From contig NZ_CANMRQ010000019.1 in the NCBI RefSeq assembly GCF_947500325.1, forward strand, positions 1 through 64,000: 64,000 bases of DNA, in the 5' to 3' direction. Position 1 is the stretch's first letter; every line of letters begins with the position of its first letter. The stretch comes from an uncultured Lacinutrix sp. (lineage in GTDB: Bacteria > Bacteroidota > Bacteroidia > Flavobacteriales > Flavobacteriaceae). The notes beneath the pieces were generated by a model. The model saw only the letters and a list, made by a program, of their open reading frames with translations. It was not told the DNA's origin and ran no database searches. This document shows positions 36,042-44,893 of this stretch, piece after piece. The translations under genes were made by a program, and so were the position numbers.

Positions 36042-37190
36042 ATGAGCAAAAAAAAGTTAGGTTTAAATACCATTTGTGCCCATGTAGGCGAGATAAAAGA
36101 CGAACAGTTTAAAGGTGCAGTATCTCCAATATATTTGGCTTCTTCGTATGAGTTTTTAGATGTTGATGTTAAGCGTTATCCACGTTATTTTAATACACCA
36201 AATCAAGAGTATTTAGCAAAAAAAGTAGCTGCTTTAGAACACACTGAAACTGCTATGATTTTTGGCTCTGGTATGGCTGCTATTAGTCATATGTTTTTAG
36301 CTTTTTTAAAGGCTGGCGATCACATTGTAGTTCAAAATACATTATATGGAGGTACTAGTAATTTTATACAAGAGGAATTCCCGAAATTGAATATAGATTT
36401 TACGTTTACAGATGGCTATGATGTTAAAGATTTTGAGAATGCTATTAAACCAAATACTAAGCTTATACATATAGAAACACCATCAAACCCTTTGCTTACT
36501 ATTACAAATATTGAAGCAGTAGCCAAATTAGCAAGATCTAAAAATATTGTTACAAGTATAGATAATACTTTTGCTAGTCCAATAAACCAAAATCCAGCAG
36601 ATTTTGGTATCGACCTTATTATGCACTCGGCAACTAAGTATTTTGGAGGACATAGTGATATTTGTGCAGGTGCAGTAGCAGGTTCTAAAGAACATATGGA
36701 AAAGATTTGGAATGTTTCTAAAAACCTTGGAGGTAGTTTAAGCGATCTAACCGTTTGGATGTTAGAACGTAGTATGAAAACTATGGGGTTACGTGTAAAA
36801 AAACAAACAAAAAATGCACGTAAAATGGCGAAATGGTTAGAAGCTCAAAAATTTATAAAAAAAGTATACTATCCAGGATTAAAATCACATCCGCAATACG
36901 AATTAGCAAAAAAACAAATGAAAGGGTTTGGAGCCATGCTATCTTTTGAATTAGTTGATGGTTTAGATTCTGTGAAATTTCAAAAAGCTTTAAAATTAAT
37001 CAAAGCCTCTATGAGTTTAGCAGGTTTAGAAAGTACAGTTTTAAACCCTGCAAAAACCTCACATGCTTTGTTAAGTCAGGAAAAAAGAGATATTATAGGT
37101 ATTAGTGATGGATTGATTAGATTTTCAGTTGGAATAGAAGCACCTAGTGATTTAAAAGCAGATATTGAGCAAGCAGTAAATCAATTATAA
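36042..37190 (+). CDS. Trans-sulfuration PLP enzyme (Cys/Met metabolism family)
   Basis: A 382-residue fold-type I PLP enzyme of the cystathionine gamma-synthase/methionine gamma-lyase family. It has MIFGSGMAAISHMFLAFLKAGDHIV, NTLYGGT, VTSIDNTFASPINQNPADFGIDLIMHSATKYFGGHSDICAG with the PLP lysine (SATKY), and SLAGLESTVLNPAKTSHA. Whether it is a synthase or a lyase is not decided by the visible motifs. The next gene starts 2 nt after its stop. Confidence 0.92.
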   Translation: MSKKKLGLNTICAHVGEIKDEQFKGAVSPIYLASSYEFLDVDVKRYPRYFNTPNQEYLAKKVAALEHTETAMIFGSGMAAISHMFLAFLKAGDHIVVQNTLYGGTSNFIQEEFPKLNIDFTFTDGYDVKDFENAIKPNTKLIHIETPSNPLLTITNIEAVAKLARSKNIVTSIDNTFASPINQNPADFGIDLIMHSATKYFGGHSDICAGAVAGSKEHMEKIWNVSKNLGGSLSDLTVWMLERSMKTMGLRVKKQTKNARKMAKWLEAQKFIKKVYYPGLKSHPQYELAKKQMKGFGAMLSFELVDGLDSVKFQKALKLIKASMSLAGLESTVLNPAKTSHALLSQEKRDIIGISDGLIRFSVGIEAPSDLKADIEQAVNQL

Positions 37191-37192
37191 CA

Positions 37193-38092
37193 TTGCATAA
37201 AAATAATAAACATAAAAAAGGTTATGATTTTGAAAAGCTAATTGAAGTGACTTCAAAATTAGAGCCTTTTGTTTCAACAAATCAATATGGAAATAAAACT
37301 ATTGATTTTGCGAATCCAAAAGCTGTAAAATTACTTAATACAGCGCTTTTAAAGTTATATTATAATATTAGTTTTTGGGAATTTCCAGACGATAATTTAT
37401 GTCCACCTATTCCAGGAAGAGTAGATTATATTCATCATATAAACGATTTGTTAAAGACTTCAAATATTAATAATAACATAAACGTTTTAGATATTGGTAC
37501 AGGCGCAAATTGTATTTATCCTTTATTGGGTTATGCCGAGTATAATTGGAATTTTTTAGCTACAGATTGTAATAAAAAAAGCATAGCTTTTGCTAAAGCG
37601 ATAATAAATCAAAATAAGCTTGAGAGTAGTATAAAACTAAATTTTCAGCAAGATAAATCACATATTTTTGAAGGTGTTTTAAATGGGACTAATAGATTTG
37701 CGGTTACTATGTGTAATCCACCATTTTATAAAAATGAAGCAGAAGCATTAGCAGTCACTACAAGCAAACTGAAAGGTTTGGGTAAATTAAAAGACTCACC
37801 AATAAGAAATTTTGGAGGAGAAGCTCATGAACTCTGGTATAATGGAGGAGAAAAAGCTTTTTTGCATACTTATTTGTATGAAAGCTCTTTACATAAAGAC
37901 TCTTGTTTTTGGTATACAACTTTAGTTTCTAATAAAGATAATGTTAAGTCTATGTATAAGTCCTTAACTAAATTAGGAGCAACAACAGTTAATACCATAG
38001 CAATGGATCAAGGGAATAAAAAGAGTAGAGTAGTAGCTTGGACTTTTTTGAATAAAAAAGAACAAACTAAATGGACAAAACAAAATAACTAA
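37193..38092 (+). CDS. rlmF: 23S rRNA (adenine(1618)-N(6))-methyltransferase
   Basis: SAM-dependent N6-adenine methyltransferase of 299 residues. It has the SAM motif VLDIGTGANCIYPLLG, the catalytic NPPF (MCNPPFYKNEAEAL), and the family opening LNTALLKLYYNISFWEFPDDNLCPPIPGRVDYIHHI. The start is a TTG, 2 nt after the upstream stop, and a basic extension (HKNNKHKKGY) precedes the domain. Confidence 0.94.
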   Translation: MHKNNKHKKGYDFEKLIEVTSKLEPFVSTNQYGNKTIDFANPKAVKLLNTALLKLYYNISFWEFPDDNLCPPIPGRVDYIHHINDLLKTSNINNNINVLDIGTGANCIYPLLGYAEYNWNFLATDCNKKSIAFAKAIINQNKLESSIKLNFQQDKSHIFEGVLNGTNRFAVTMCNPPFYKNEAEALAVTTSKLKGLGKLKDSPIRNFGGEAHELWYNGGEKAFLHTYLYESSLHKDSCFWYTTLVSNKDNVKSMYKSLTKLGATTVNTIAMDQGNKKSRVVAWTFLNKKEQTKWTKQNN

Positions 38093-38097
38093 AATAG

Positions 38098-38814
38098 ATG
38101 AAGTTAGATATATTAGCCTTTGGAGCGCATCCAGATGATGTAGAATTAGGAGCTGGAGCTACTGTAGCAAAAGCTGTAGCTCAAGGAAAAAAAGTTGGAA
38201 TAGTAGATTTAACCAGAGGAGAATTAGGAACTCGTGGTACCGCAGAAACAAGAGATCAAGAAGCTGCAGATGCTGCAAAGATATTGGGTGTTGCAGTAAG
38301 AGAAAATTTAGCTTTTGCTGATGGTTTTTTTATTAACGATAAAACACATCAAATAGAAATTATAAAAATGATACGTAAGTATCAACCTGAAATAGTGATT
38401 TGTAATGCGGTAGATGATAGGCATATAGATCATGGAAAGGGTAGTAAATTGGTTAGTGATGCTTGCTTTTTAAGCGGGTTACTTAAAATTGAAACAGAAC
38501 TTAATGGAGAACCACAAGCTAAATGGAGACCAAAAACAGTGTATCATTATGTACAGTGGAAAAATTTAGAGCCCAATTTAGTTGTTGATGTTTCTGGTTA
38601 CATGGATGTTAAAATGGCTTCTGTTAAGGCATATAAGACACAATTTTATGACCCTAATAGTAAAGATCCAGTAACTCCAATTACAAGTAAAACATTTATT
38701 GATAGTATAGATTACAGAGCAAGAGACTTAGGACGATTAGTGGGAGTAGATCACGCTGAGGCATTTACGGTAGAACGGTATGTTGCTGTAGACAGTTTGT
38801 TTGATTTGAAATAA
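38098..38814 (+). CDS. bshB1: Bacillithiol biosynthesis deacetylase
   Basis: A 238-residue PIG-L family zinc hydrolase with HPDDVELGAG (His and Asp ligands), TRGELGTRGTAETRDQEA and the HIDHGKGSKLV region. This order and length match BshB1, which deacetylates GlcNAc-malate in bacillithiol synthesis. It is the last of three closely spaced plus-strand genes. Confidence 0.94.
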   Translation: MKLDILAFGAHPDDVELGAGATVAKAVAQGKKVGIVDLTRGELGTRGTAETRDQEAADAAKILGVAVRENLAFADGFFINDKTHQIEIIKMIRKYQPEIVICNAVDDRHIDHGKGSKLVSDACFLSGLLKIETELNGEPQAKWRPKTVYHYVQWKNLEPNLVVDVSGYMDVKMASVKAYKTQFYDPNSKDPVTPITSKTFIDSIDYRARDLGRLVGVDHAEAFTVERYVAVDSLFDLK

Positions 38815-38853
38815 AAATATCAATAAAAAATATTTAAAATATTACTAAAAGTC

Positions 38854-38884
38854 TTTGTAGTAAAAAGGAATTAATTTACATTTG
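38854..38884 (+). promoter_or_regulatory. tRNA-His promoter
   Basis: TTTG, 19 nt, TACATTTG: a full match to the Bacteroidota consensus. It ends 28 nt before the tRNA. Confidence 0.85.
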
Positions 38885-38912
38885 CACACGCATTACAAAA
38901 ATGCGCACAAAT

Positions 38913-38987
38913 GGTGGTTGTAGCTCAGCTGGTTAGAGCGTCGGTTTGTGGTACCGAAAGTCGCCGGTTCGAACCCGGTCTTCCACC
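38913..38987 (+). tRNA. tRNA-His (GTG)
   Basis: Anticodon loop TTGTGGT gives GUG. The extra G at -1 (38913) pairs with C73, the tRNA-His identity element. D-arm GCTC..GAGC and T-arm CCGGTTCGAACCCGG are normal. The acceptor stem as written (GTGGTTG with CTTCCAC) has two adjacent U-U oppositions at pairs 5-68 and 6-67. Confidence 0.95.
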
Positions 38988-38994
38988 CAAAAGT

Positions 38995-39027
38995 AAAAAG
39001 CTTCTCAGAAATGAGAAGCTTTTTTTG
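38995..39027 (+). terminator. Terminator of tRNA-His
   Basis: AAAAAGCTTCTCA and TGAGAAGCTTTTTTT form a 13-bp stem with a GAAA loop. Confidence 0.9.
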
Positions 39028-39119
39028 TTGTACTAGTTTTACGGTTCTTTATTTCTACAAAATAAAAAGGTCCAAGATTGACTTAGACCTTTCTTATTTT
39101 ATAAATATACTTAATGTCT

Positions 39120-40676
39120 TTACTCTACAGCTTTATCCACTACAATTCTTGCATCTCTATTAGCTAATTCCCAAGCAGTATAAAACACTAAACGTGTGCG
39201 ATTTTCTAATAAATCGTATTGGATTTTATCTGGAGTATCTCCTGGTCTGTGGTAATCATCATGCGTACCATTAAAATAAAAGATTACTGGAATATTATTT
39301 TTTGCAAAATTATAATGATCACTACGGTAGTAAAAACGATTTGGATCATTATCATCATTAAATGTGTAATCTAAATCAATATTCATGTACTTTTTATTTA
39401 CAGCTTCAGAAATGTTATGTAATTCTGTACTTAATTTATCGCTACCAATTAAATAAACGTAGTTTCTAGTTTCTTTTTTACGTTTTGGATCTATTCGACC
39501 AATCATGTCTATATTTAAATCTGCTACAGTATTTGCTAATGGAAATATAGGATCAATATCTGTATAATATCTAGAGCCTAAAAGTCCTTTTTCTTCACCA
39601 GTAACATTAAGAAATACAATTGAACGTTTAGGGCCGTTTCCGTCTTTTTTAGCTTTTGCAAAAGCTTCGGCAATTTCTAAAACGGCAACAGTTCCAGAGC
39701 CATCATCATCTGCACCATTATAGACTTCTCCATTTTTAATACCTTCATGGTCTAAGTGCGCAGAAATAATAATATATTCATCAGGTTTTTCGCTTCCTTT
39801 TATAACTGCAGCTACGTTTTCAGAACTTATAGCTTCAGAATTATTCTTAAAATCTAAGCTCATATTAGTTGCTACAGGCATTGTTTTTTCATTAGTTTCA
39901 ATATCAGAAACCAAGCTTTTTGCTAAATCGGTATTTACCATAAAATAGTACATAACATCACTATTACCTGCTAAAGACATTCGTCCACTAGAAGTACCAA
40001 AACGCATGGCAGCCATTTGGTATACTTCAGGATAATAAAATAATACAGCGGCAGCACCACGTTTTTGAGCGGCATCTCTTTTAGAGGCATATGCTTGCCT
40101 AAAGTCTGACCATTTAGAACTTTGGGTTGTTCCAGTTATAGCATAAGTACCATCATCATTTTTTGGTTCGCCAGATTTAATTAATACAATCTTATCAGTT
40201 AAATCTTCCATATTAGTATAGCTTGAATATTTTTCATCATCTATACCAAAGCCAGCATATATAATTTCTTTAGTGTTTAAAACTTGTGTTTTACCAGCTC
40301 CAACAGAAATAATGTCATCGACTTGCTTGTATTTAACACCATTTACATCAACTAAAATACCAGGAGCAGACATTAATTCTAATGGTACTTCTTGAAAATA
40401 ATTACCATCACTTTTAGCAGCAGCAACACCATACTTCATGTAATGTTCTTTTATGAAATTTACAGCCATTTTTTGACCAGGTTTCCCAGTTTCACGACCT
40501 TCAAATTCATCTGATGCATATTTGTAAAGTGCTGTTTTTAAATCGGCAGAAGTTATAGAACTTGCATAAGTAGATGCATTTGCAACTACTTTATTTTTTT
40601 TTGTAGTAGAATTATTAGATGTGCCACAGGCTGCGAGCAATAAAGCTGCACCTAAAATGATTGTTATTTTTTTCAT
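39120..40676 (-). CDS. M28-family metallopeptidase lipoprotein with PA domain
   Basis: A 518-residue lipoprotein (lipobox LLAAC at residues 13-17). A protease-associated domain lies about 120-290, with the peptidase about 295-500. Zinc ligands are visible in ISAHLDHEG, NGADDDGSGT, GEEKGLLGS, NIDMIGRID and YYRSDHYNFA. M28 enzymes are aminopeptidases. It is a paralogue of the next gene (40757), which lacks the PA domain. Same strand, 80 bp apart. Confidence 0.94.
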   Translation of the reverse strand: MKKITIILGAALLLAACGTSNNSTTKKNKVVANASTYASSITSADLKTALYKYASDEFEGRETGKPGQKMAVNFIKEHYMKYGVAAAKSDGNYFQEVPLELMSAPGILVDVNGVKYKQVDDIISVGAGKTQVLNTKEIIYAGFGIDDEKYSSYTNMEDLTDKIVLIKSGEPKNDDGTYAITGTTQSSKWSDFRQAYASKRDAAQKRGAAAVLFYYPEVYQMAAMRFGTSSGRMSLAGNSDVMYYFMVNTDLAKSLVSDIETNEKTMPVATNMSLDFKNNSEAISSENVAAVIKGSEKPDEYIIISAHLDHEGIKNGEVYNGADDDGSGTVAVLEIAEAFAKAKKDGNGPKRSIVFLNVTGEEKGLLGSRYYTDIDPIFPLANTVADLNIDMIGRIDPKRKKETRNYVYLIGSDKLSTELHNISEAVNKKYMNIDLDYTFNDDNDPNRFYYRSDHYNFAKNNIPVIFYFNGTHDDYHRPGDTPDKIQYDLLENRTRLVFYTAWELANRDARIVVDKAVE

Positions 40677-40756
40677 AAAAACTAAAAAGTTGTTAGTAAT
40701 TGTAAAAGTACAAGAAAATAAAAGGATTACTGTATGTTTAAAACAGTTTTAACATG

Positions 40757-41794
40757 TTATATGTCCTCATTATGCTTAAGCATTTTGTCTTTGTTTGCCA
40801 ATTGCCATGCTGTGGCAAATATAAGTTTTGTACGTTTTTCTAAAAGGGAGTAGTTTATTTTATCTGGAGTATCTGTAGGTTTATGATAATCTGGGTGTTC
40901 TCCATTAAAATAAAAAATAACAGGTATATTTTGTTTTGCAAAATTGTAGTGATCACTACGGTAGTAATAATTATTACTGTCGTCTTCAGCATTATATTTA
41001 TAATCTAATTCTAAATTTGTAAAACTGTTATTGGCTTTTTCTGAAACAAAATTAAGTTCTTTGCTAATACGATCTGCACCTATAATGTAAATGTAGTTTG
41101 GATTGTCTTTATGTCTATCATCCACACGACCTATCATATCTATATTTAAATTTGCGATAGTCTTATTTAAATCAAAAATAGGATTTTGAGTATAATATAA
41201 CGAACCTTGTAAGCCAATTTCTTCGGCAGTTAAATGCATAAAAAGCACGCTTCTTTTAGGTCTATGACCTTCTCTTTCTGCAATTTTAAATGCTTGTGCG
41301 ATTTCTAGAATGGCCATAGATCCAGAACCATTATCATCTGCACCAAAATAGATATCTTCATTTTCAACGCCTATATGATCTAAGTGGCCAGAAATAATTA
41401 ACACTTCTTCAGGTTTTTCTGAGCCTTTAATATAAGCCAAAACATTTTGTGAGTCGCCAGTGCCTTCTGGTAAAAAACTTGCAGGGATAGTTTGAAAATA
41501 TGTAGAGTCATTAATAGCTGGCGCTATATTTTCTTTTACATAAAAGTGTTTAAGAAAATTTACAGCTTTTATTTGACCAGGCTTTCCTACAGCTCTACCT
41601 TCATAGTCTTTAGAGGCAAAGATATATAGGTTAGATTTTAATTCTTCGGCTGTTATGGTGTTTGCATATTTTGTAACAAGAGTACTGTCTGTAATTTGTA
41701 CTCCATTATCTAAATTTTCAATTTTTTTCGAATATTTTGTTTCAGCACAAGAACCAACAAGTGCTAATACACTAAGTATAATAAAGGATTTCAT
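40757..41794 (-). CDS. M28-family metallopeptidase lipoprotein, short paralogue
   Basis: A 345-residue lipoprotein (VGSC lipobox near residue 16). It shares the N-terminal pattern (ITAEELKSNLYIFASKDYEGRAVGKPGQIKAVNFLK) and the full zinc site (ISGHLDHIG, GADDNGSGS, LTAEEIGLQGS, NIDMIGRVD, YYRSDHYNFA) with the PA-containing neighbour. The PA domain has been lost or was never there. Probably a tandem duplicate. Confidence 0.93.
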   Translation of the reverse strand: MKSFIILSVLALVGSCAETKYSKKIENLDNGVQITDSTLVTKYANTITAEELKSNLYIFASKDYEGRAVGKPGQIKAVNFLKHFYVKENIAPAINDSTYFQTIPASFLPEGTGDSQNVLAYIKGSEKPEEVLIISGHLDHIGVENEDIYFGADDNGSGSMAILEIAQAFKIAEREGHRPKRSVLFMHLTAEEIGLQGSLYYTQNPIFDLNKTIANLNIDMIGRVDDRHKDNPNYIYIIGADRISKELNFVSEKANNSFTNLELDYKYNAEDDSNNYYYRSDHYNFAKQNIPVIFYFNGEHPDYHKPTDTPDKINYSLLEKRTKLIFATAWQLANKDKMLKHNEDI

Positions 41795-41851
41795 TCATAA
41801 GATTTTGAATGTCAAAGATATATAATTTAGCCTAAAAATGGAATACGTTTC

Positions 41852-42181
41852 TTATTCAGAAATTTCTATATCTTCTAATTCGTCTATTGAATCTTCTAGA
41901 GAATCTTCCTCAAGTTGCTCTAATTGTTCTGTATCTCCAACTTCGGTTGTTGTATATATAGATTTATAGGTTGCTAGAGCTAAAGCGATAATGGTTAATA
42001 AAAAAATAAGTTGTATGGTATGTTTTTTTTCTCCTTCAGCTTTAGATTTTAAAAGCGCAATTATTCCTAAAAGAAGCGCAATAATCGCAGGGATAAAAGC
42101 AAAATTATAAAACGGTAATACAGCCAAAAGTACTGCTAATATTGAAAAAATAAATCCTAAAACTATAGCTGTTTTTCTCAT
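41852..42181 (-). CDS. Small membrane protein with acidic tail
   Basis: A 109-residue protein: two or three helices (TAIVLGFIFSILAVLLAVLPFY, FIPAIIALLLGIIALL, IQLIFLLTIIALALATY) and a Glu/Asp-rich C-terminus (EQLEQLEEDSLEDSIDELEDIE). Found between the M28 and DUF3108 genes on the same strand; 7 nt from the latter. Function unknown. Confidence 0.78.
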   Translation of the reverse strand: MRKTAIVLGFIFSILAVLLAVLPFYNFAFIPAIIALLLGIIALLKSKAEGEKKHTIQLIFLLTIIALALATYKSIYTTTEVGDTEQLEQLEEDSLEDSIDELEDIEISE

Positions 42182-42188
42182 AAATAGT

Positions 42189-42965
42189 TTAATTTTTTAA
42201 ACCTGTTGCACTTTTAATTTTTAACTCACCACTACCAATCGCTACTTTAAACTTAGCATATACTGGTATTTTATTTTCATCAGCAGTTAACCAAAGATAG
42301 TTACCACTACCTTTTAATACATTATTTCCTACTAAGCTTATTCTTAATTTATAGCATTCTTTTTTACCTATAGCAGTATTAATTGTCTCTTTGCCAACTA
42401 AAGTGAAGGTAAATGCTTTTTCTTCATTATCAAATAATACTTTAAAAGAATCACTAGAACCAATAGGTGCTTTCTTTATATCTAAACTACGTAGGTGATA
42501 AATAGTAGATACTATATCTTTTGTAGAGTTGCCAATTTTGTAGTTTTTATTAACTTCCCATATAGTTCCATCTCCACGGCGCTTTTTTCTTTGGCTTTTT
42601 ACACTATTATTTTTTGGATTGAAATTATATTTCATGAACTTATAATGGCCACCTTCATTTATTTCCCTTTTATATAAATATGGTGTGATAGTTCTAGGGT
42701 TTACATAACTTTCATATAAATCACGAATTTTAAAAAAACTATCCCATTTAGAATAAGAAGTTGCTTTACATTTAAGACGTAATAATGTAGATGTTTTAGT
42801 TTTAACATTACTAGTTTCCATTGTTACCTGAGCAAAATCTGTCATTAAACCAGACATTTTGTAGCCAGCTGTAAATGTTAGTTTTTCTCCTGCTTGAAAA
42901 GCATTGTTTTGCGCATTTATTGTTAACGAAAAACAGCTTATTAATACGATAAATAAATATTTCAT
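42189..42965 (-). CDS. DUF3108 secreted protein
   Basis: A 258-residue protein with a Sec signal peptide (to INAQ, residue 19). DUF3108 features are visible: GEKLTFTAGYKMSGLMTDFAQVTMET, KIRDLYESYVNPRTITPYLYKREINEGGHY and the end VYAKFKVAIGSGELKIKSATGLKN. A periplasmic beta-rich protein, common in Bacteroidota, role unknown. Confidence 0.9.
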   Translation of the reverse strand: MKYLFIVLISCFSLTINAQNNAFQAGEKLTFTAGYKMSGLMTDFAQVTMETSNVKTKTSTLLRLKCKATSYSKWDSFFKIRDLYESYVNPRTITPYLYKREINEGGHYKFMKYNFNPKNNSVKSQRKKRRGDGTIWEVNKNYKIGNSTKDIVSTIYHLRSLDIKKAPIGSSDSFKVLFDNEEKAFTFTLVGKETINTAIGKKECYKLRISLVGNNVLKGSGNYLWLTADENKIPVYAKFKVAIGSGELKIKSATGLKN

Positions 42966-43179
42966 TATTGTAATTTAAAGTTCAAATATAGAAAATGTAA
43001 AACATTAATTATGCCGAAGTATTGTACAAGAACATTAAATATTAAAAAAAACAGTAGAATTAATGAAAGTTACAAAAATGAGGTTGACAGCACCAATGAG
43101 TAATTATGTTGGGTTTAAATTGAATTAATACCTCATACATGGATAAATATAAAATTATTAAAGTAGTAATAATAAGAAG

Positions 43180-43210
43180 AAAAACACCCTACTATTATTC
43201 AGGTGTTTTA
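43180..43210 (-). terminator. Terminator-like hairpin
   Basis: Minus strand: AAAACACC and GGTGTTTT pair around a 14-nt loop, then TTC. It would serve the small membrane ORF at 43239. Confidence 0.55.
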
Positions 43211-43238
43211 GGTACTAGTATCTTACTTATTGTATAAT

Positions 43239-43436
43239 TCAAAGAAACAACATAGAAATAAATAAACTGTAACGAATTTCATTACTCTTTATAAGGAGAG
43301 TAAATGCAAAAATAGTAGATATAAAAGCATTTGAATATAGATGTAGTTGCAGAAACGGCGAATATATAAATGTTGTAATTAAACCTAAAATAAGGGATGA
43401 AGCTAGAGAAAAATTAATAATCATGTATCTCAACAT
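43239..43436 (-). CDS. Small hydrophobic protein (65 aa)
   Basis: Two predicted helices (INFSLASSLILGLITTFIY and AFISTIFAFTLLI). It is 28 nt after the 74-residue membrane protein gene and before a terminator-like hairpin, so both may be real and cotranscribed. Weak evidence: base composition alone can give such ORFs in AT-rich DNA. Confidence 0.4.
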   Translation of the reverse strand: MLRYMIINFSLASSLILGLITTFIYSPFLQLHLYSNAFISTIFAFTLLIKSNEIRYSLFISMLFL

Positions 43437-43464
43437 TATTAGATGTGATGAAATAGAAAAGTAG

Positions 43465-43689
43465 CTAATTCTTAATCCACTTAATTCCTAATTTGAGTAA
43501 AAAACGAATGCTTATAAAAGCAATTATTAACGCAATAATTGGATAAGTTATGTAATTATCAAAAAGAAAGTCAAGATTATCTATCCTAATAAAAGCAGTA
43601 TTGATTGCTTTAGGTGCTTGATAAATAACAGCTATTAAAATAATTAATGCTATGATAATGAATATAATGCCAAATGCTTTTTTAAGCAT
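43465..43689 (-). CDS. Small two-helix membrane protein (74 aa)
   Basis: Helices at about 5-27 (AFGIIFIIIALIILIAVIYQ) and 45-64 (YITYPIIALIIAFISIRFLL), with a basic end. A TATATTTG promoter box lies just upstream of its ATG. Unknown function. Confidence 0.6.
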   Translation of the reverse strand: MLKKAFGIIFIIIALIILIAVIYQAPKAINTAFIRIDNLDFLFDNYITYPIIALIIAFISIRFLLKLGIKWIKN

Positions 43690-43867
43690 AACACAAATAT
43701 AAACAAACTAAAAAAGAGTAGTTATGAGTTATAATCTTCATTGTTTTCACTCTCTCATTTTGCCATTTAATATGTGAGTAAAAAAATAAACCAGCTACAA
43801 CGAGAAAAATTAAAACACAATTATTATAATATTAATAATAAATAATTAGTCTTAAGACTAAAAAAAA

Positions 43868-43898
43868 AAAAGACTACTAAGTTAATAGTAGTCTTTCA
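43868..43898. terminator. Terminator-like hairpin in the 43.7-44.1 kb gap
   Basis: AAGACTACTA and TAGTAGTCTT form a 10-bp stem with a 6-nt loop, flanked by A- and T-rich sequence. It would stop array-1 transcripts coming from the right. No gene is seen between 43690 and 44105. Confidence 0.6.
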
Positions 43899-44020
43899 GT
43901 ATATAAAAAATGTTATGCATCACTTAACTAATCATATAAACCAATCTTATGCAAAACACAAATACATATATTAAACAGATGGAATGCTCAACACCCTACT
44001 TTAAAATATTTTAAACAGTA

Positions 44021-44095
44021 GAATTATGTATGGAAAATTCCGAAGTAATTTTCAAAATAAGCGCTTGCCAAAACAATTAATTATGCACGTTGTCG
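44021..44095 (-). repeat. attC-like site 1, distal end of array 1 (truncated)
   Basis: The R'' side is GCGACAAC (minus). The R' side is lost after a CATAC box. The R'' tail (GTTGTCGCAACC on plus) matches the start of its own cassette (GGTTACAAC at 44698) except for a 3-nt insertion. The last site of an array is often decayed. Confidence 0.6.
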
Positions 44096-44105
44096 CAACC
44101 AGTTT

Positions 44106-44681
44106 TTATTCAATTTCTGCTCTTAAATTTTCAATTTCGGTGTCCCAAAAACTAGATTCAAGATAATAATTAGGATTCAACGTTTTAAATTCATTTTCTA
44201 ATTCCATCAGGTGCTTTTCTGTAAACATTGATTCGAAAAACCCATCTTCTCCAAACTCGTTGTTTATTCTTTCAATAAAACCTCTAAAAAGAAGAAGAGA
44301 AGAAGCTAATTCTGAAATATTTTTGTTCATATTTTCCATAAACTCAAATCCTTGTTCGTGGTCAAGTAGAACTAATTTGTCATTATTAGATGAATCAATG
44401 CAAATTGGATTTCCATTATTGTCTGAACCAAAAATCCAATAATCTTTAGTTTTTTCATCTAAATCATCATATTCATAATATCTTTGGATTGTATTAAATT
44501 CCCAATTATAACTTCTTAATCCAAATCCTAAAAAAGGTGCTGCATCTTCTGGAAATCCGATTTTTAAAAATTCCTTTGTTTTTTCATTCAGATTTGATTT
44601 TTTTACTTGGTCAATTGGAAATTCAACCCATCTTTCAGAGTCATTAGTCATCCAAAGTTTTTTAAATTCTGTAGGATTCAT
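44106..44681 (-). CDS. SUKH (SMI1/KNR4)-type protein, immunity-like, cassette gene
   Basis: A 191-residue acidic protein. The SUKH hallmarks are a GFPEDAAPFLGF turn and a YWIFGSDNNGNPICID...LVLLDHEQGF stretch (G-S-D-x2-G-x2-I). SUKH proteins are best known as immunity partners of contact-dependent and polymorphic toxins. No toxin is present in this cassette. It is flanked by attC-like sites 1 and 2 and the gene starts 20 nt after the R' core. Confidence 0.8.
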   Translation of the reverse strand: MNPTEFKKLWMTNDSERWVEFPIDQVKKSNLNEKTKEFLKIGFPEDAAPFLGFGLRSYNWEFNTIQRYYEYDDLDEKTKDYWIFGSDNNGNPICIDSSNNDKLVLLDHEQGFEFMENMNKNISELASSLLLFRGFIERINNEFGEDGFFESMFTEKHLMELENEFKTLNPNYYLESSFWDTEIENLRAEIE

Positions 44682-44699
44682 TTCGTTTGGTCAAATTGG

Positions 44700-44887
44700 T
44701 TACAACGGTTTTATGTATGAAATGTAGCATATAAAAGGCACGAATTTTTCGGATTAACACAAAGTCGAATTTTTATATTTTGTTTTTAACGTATTAATCT
44801 TAAATACCAAATTTTAAATTTGGCGGTCTTTGCAAATAAGCATAAAAATTTCGATTTATTAGTTATGTTTTATATACCGAGTTGTAC
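44700..44887 (-). repeat. attC-like site 2 (long class, 188 bp)
   Basis: R' is GTTGTAA, R'' is TGTACAAC (minus). The arms TTTTATGTAT and TATATAAAA are next to the cores. The inner palindromic part contains CCAAATTTTAAATTTGG (44810-44826 region), shared in form with site 19. Confidence 0.75.
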
Positions 44888-44893
44888 ATAGGT

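Noticed and set aside
43139-43240. Plus-strand ORF of 32 codons with a hydrophobic end
   Set aside because: It overlaps the terminator-like hairpin at 43180 and has no promoter or homologous pattern.
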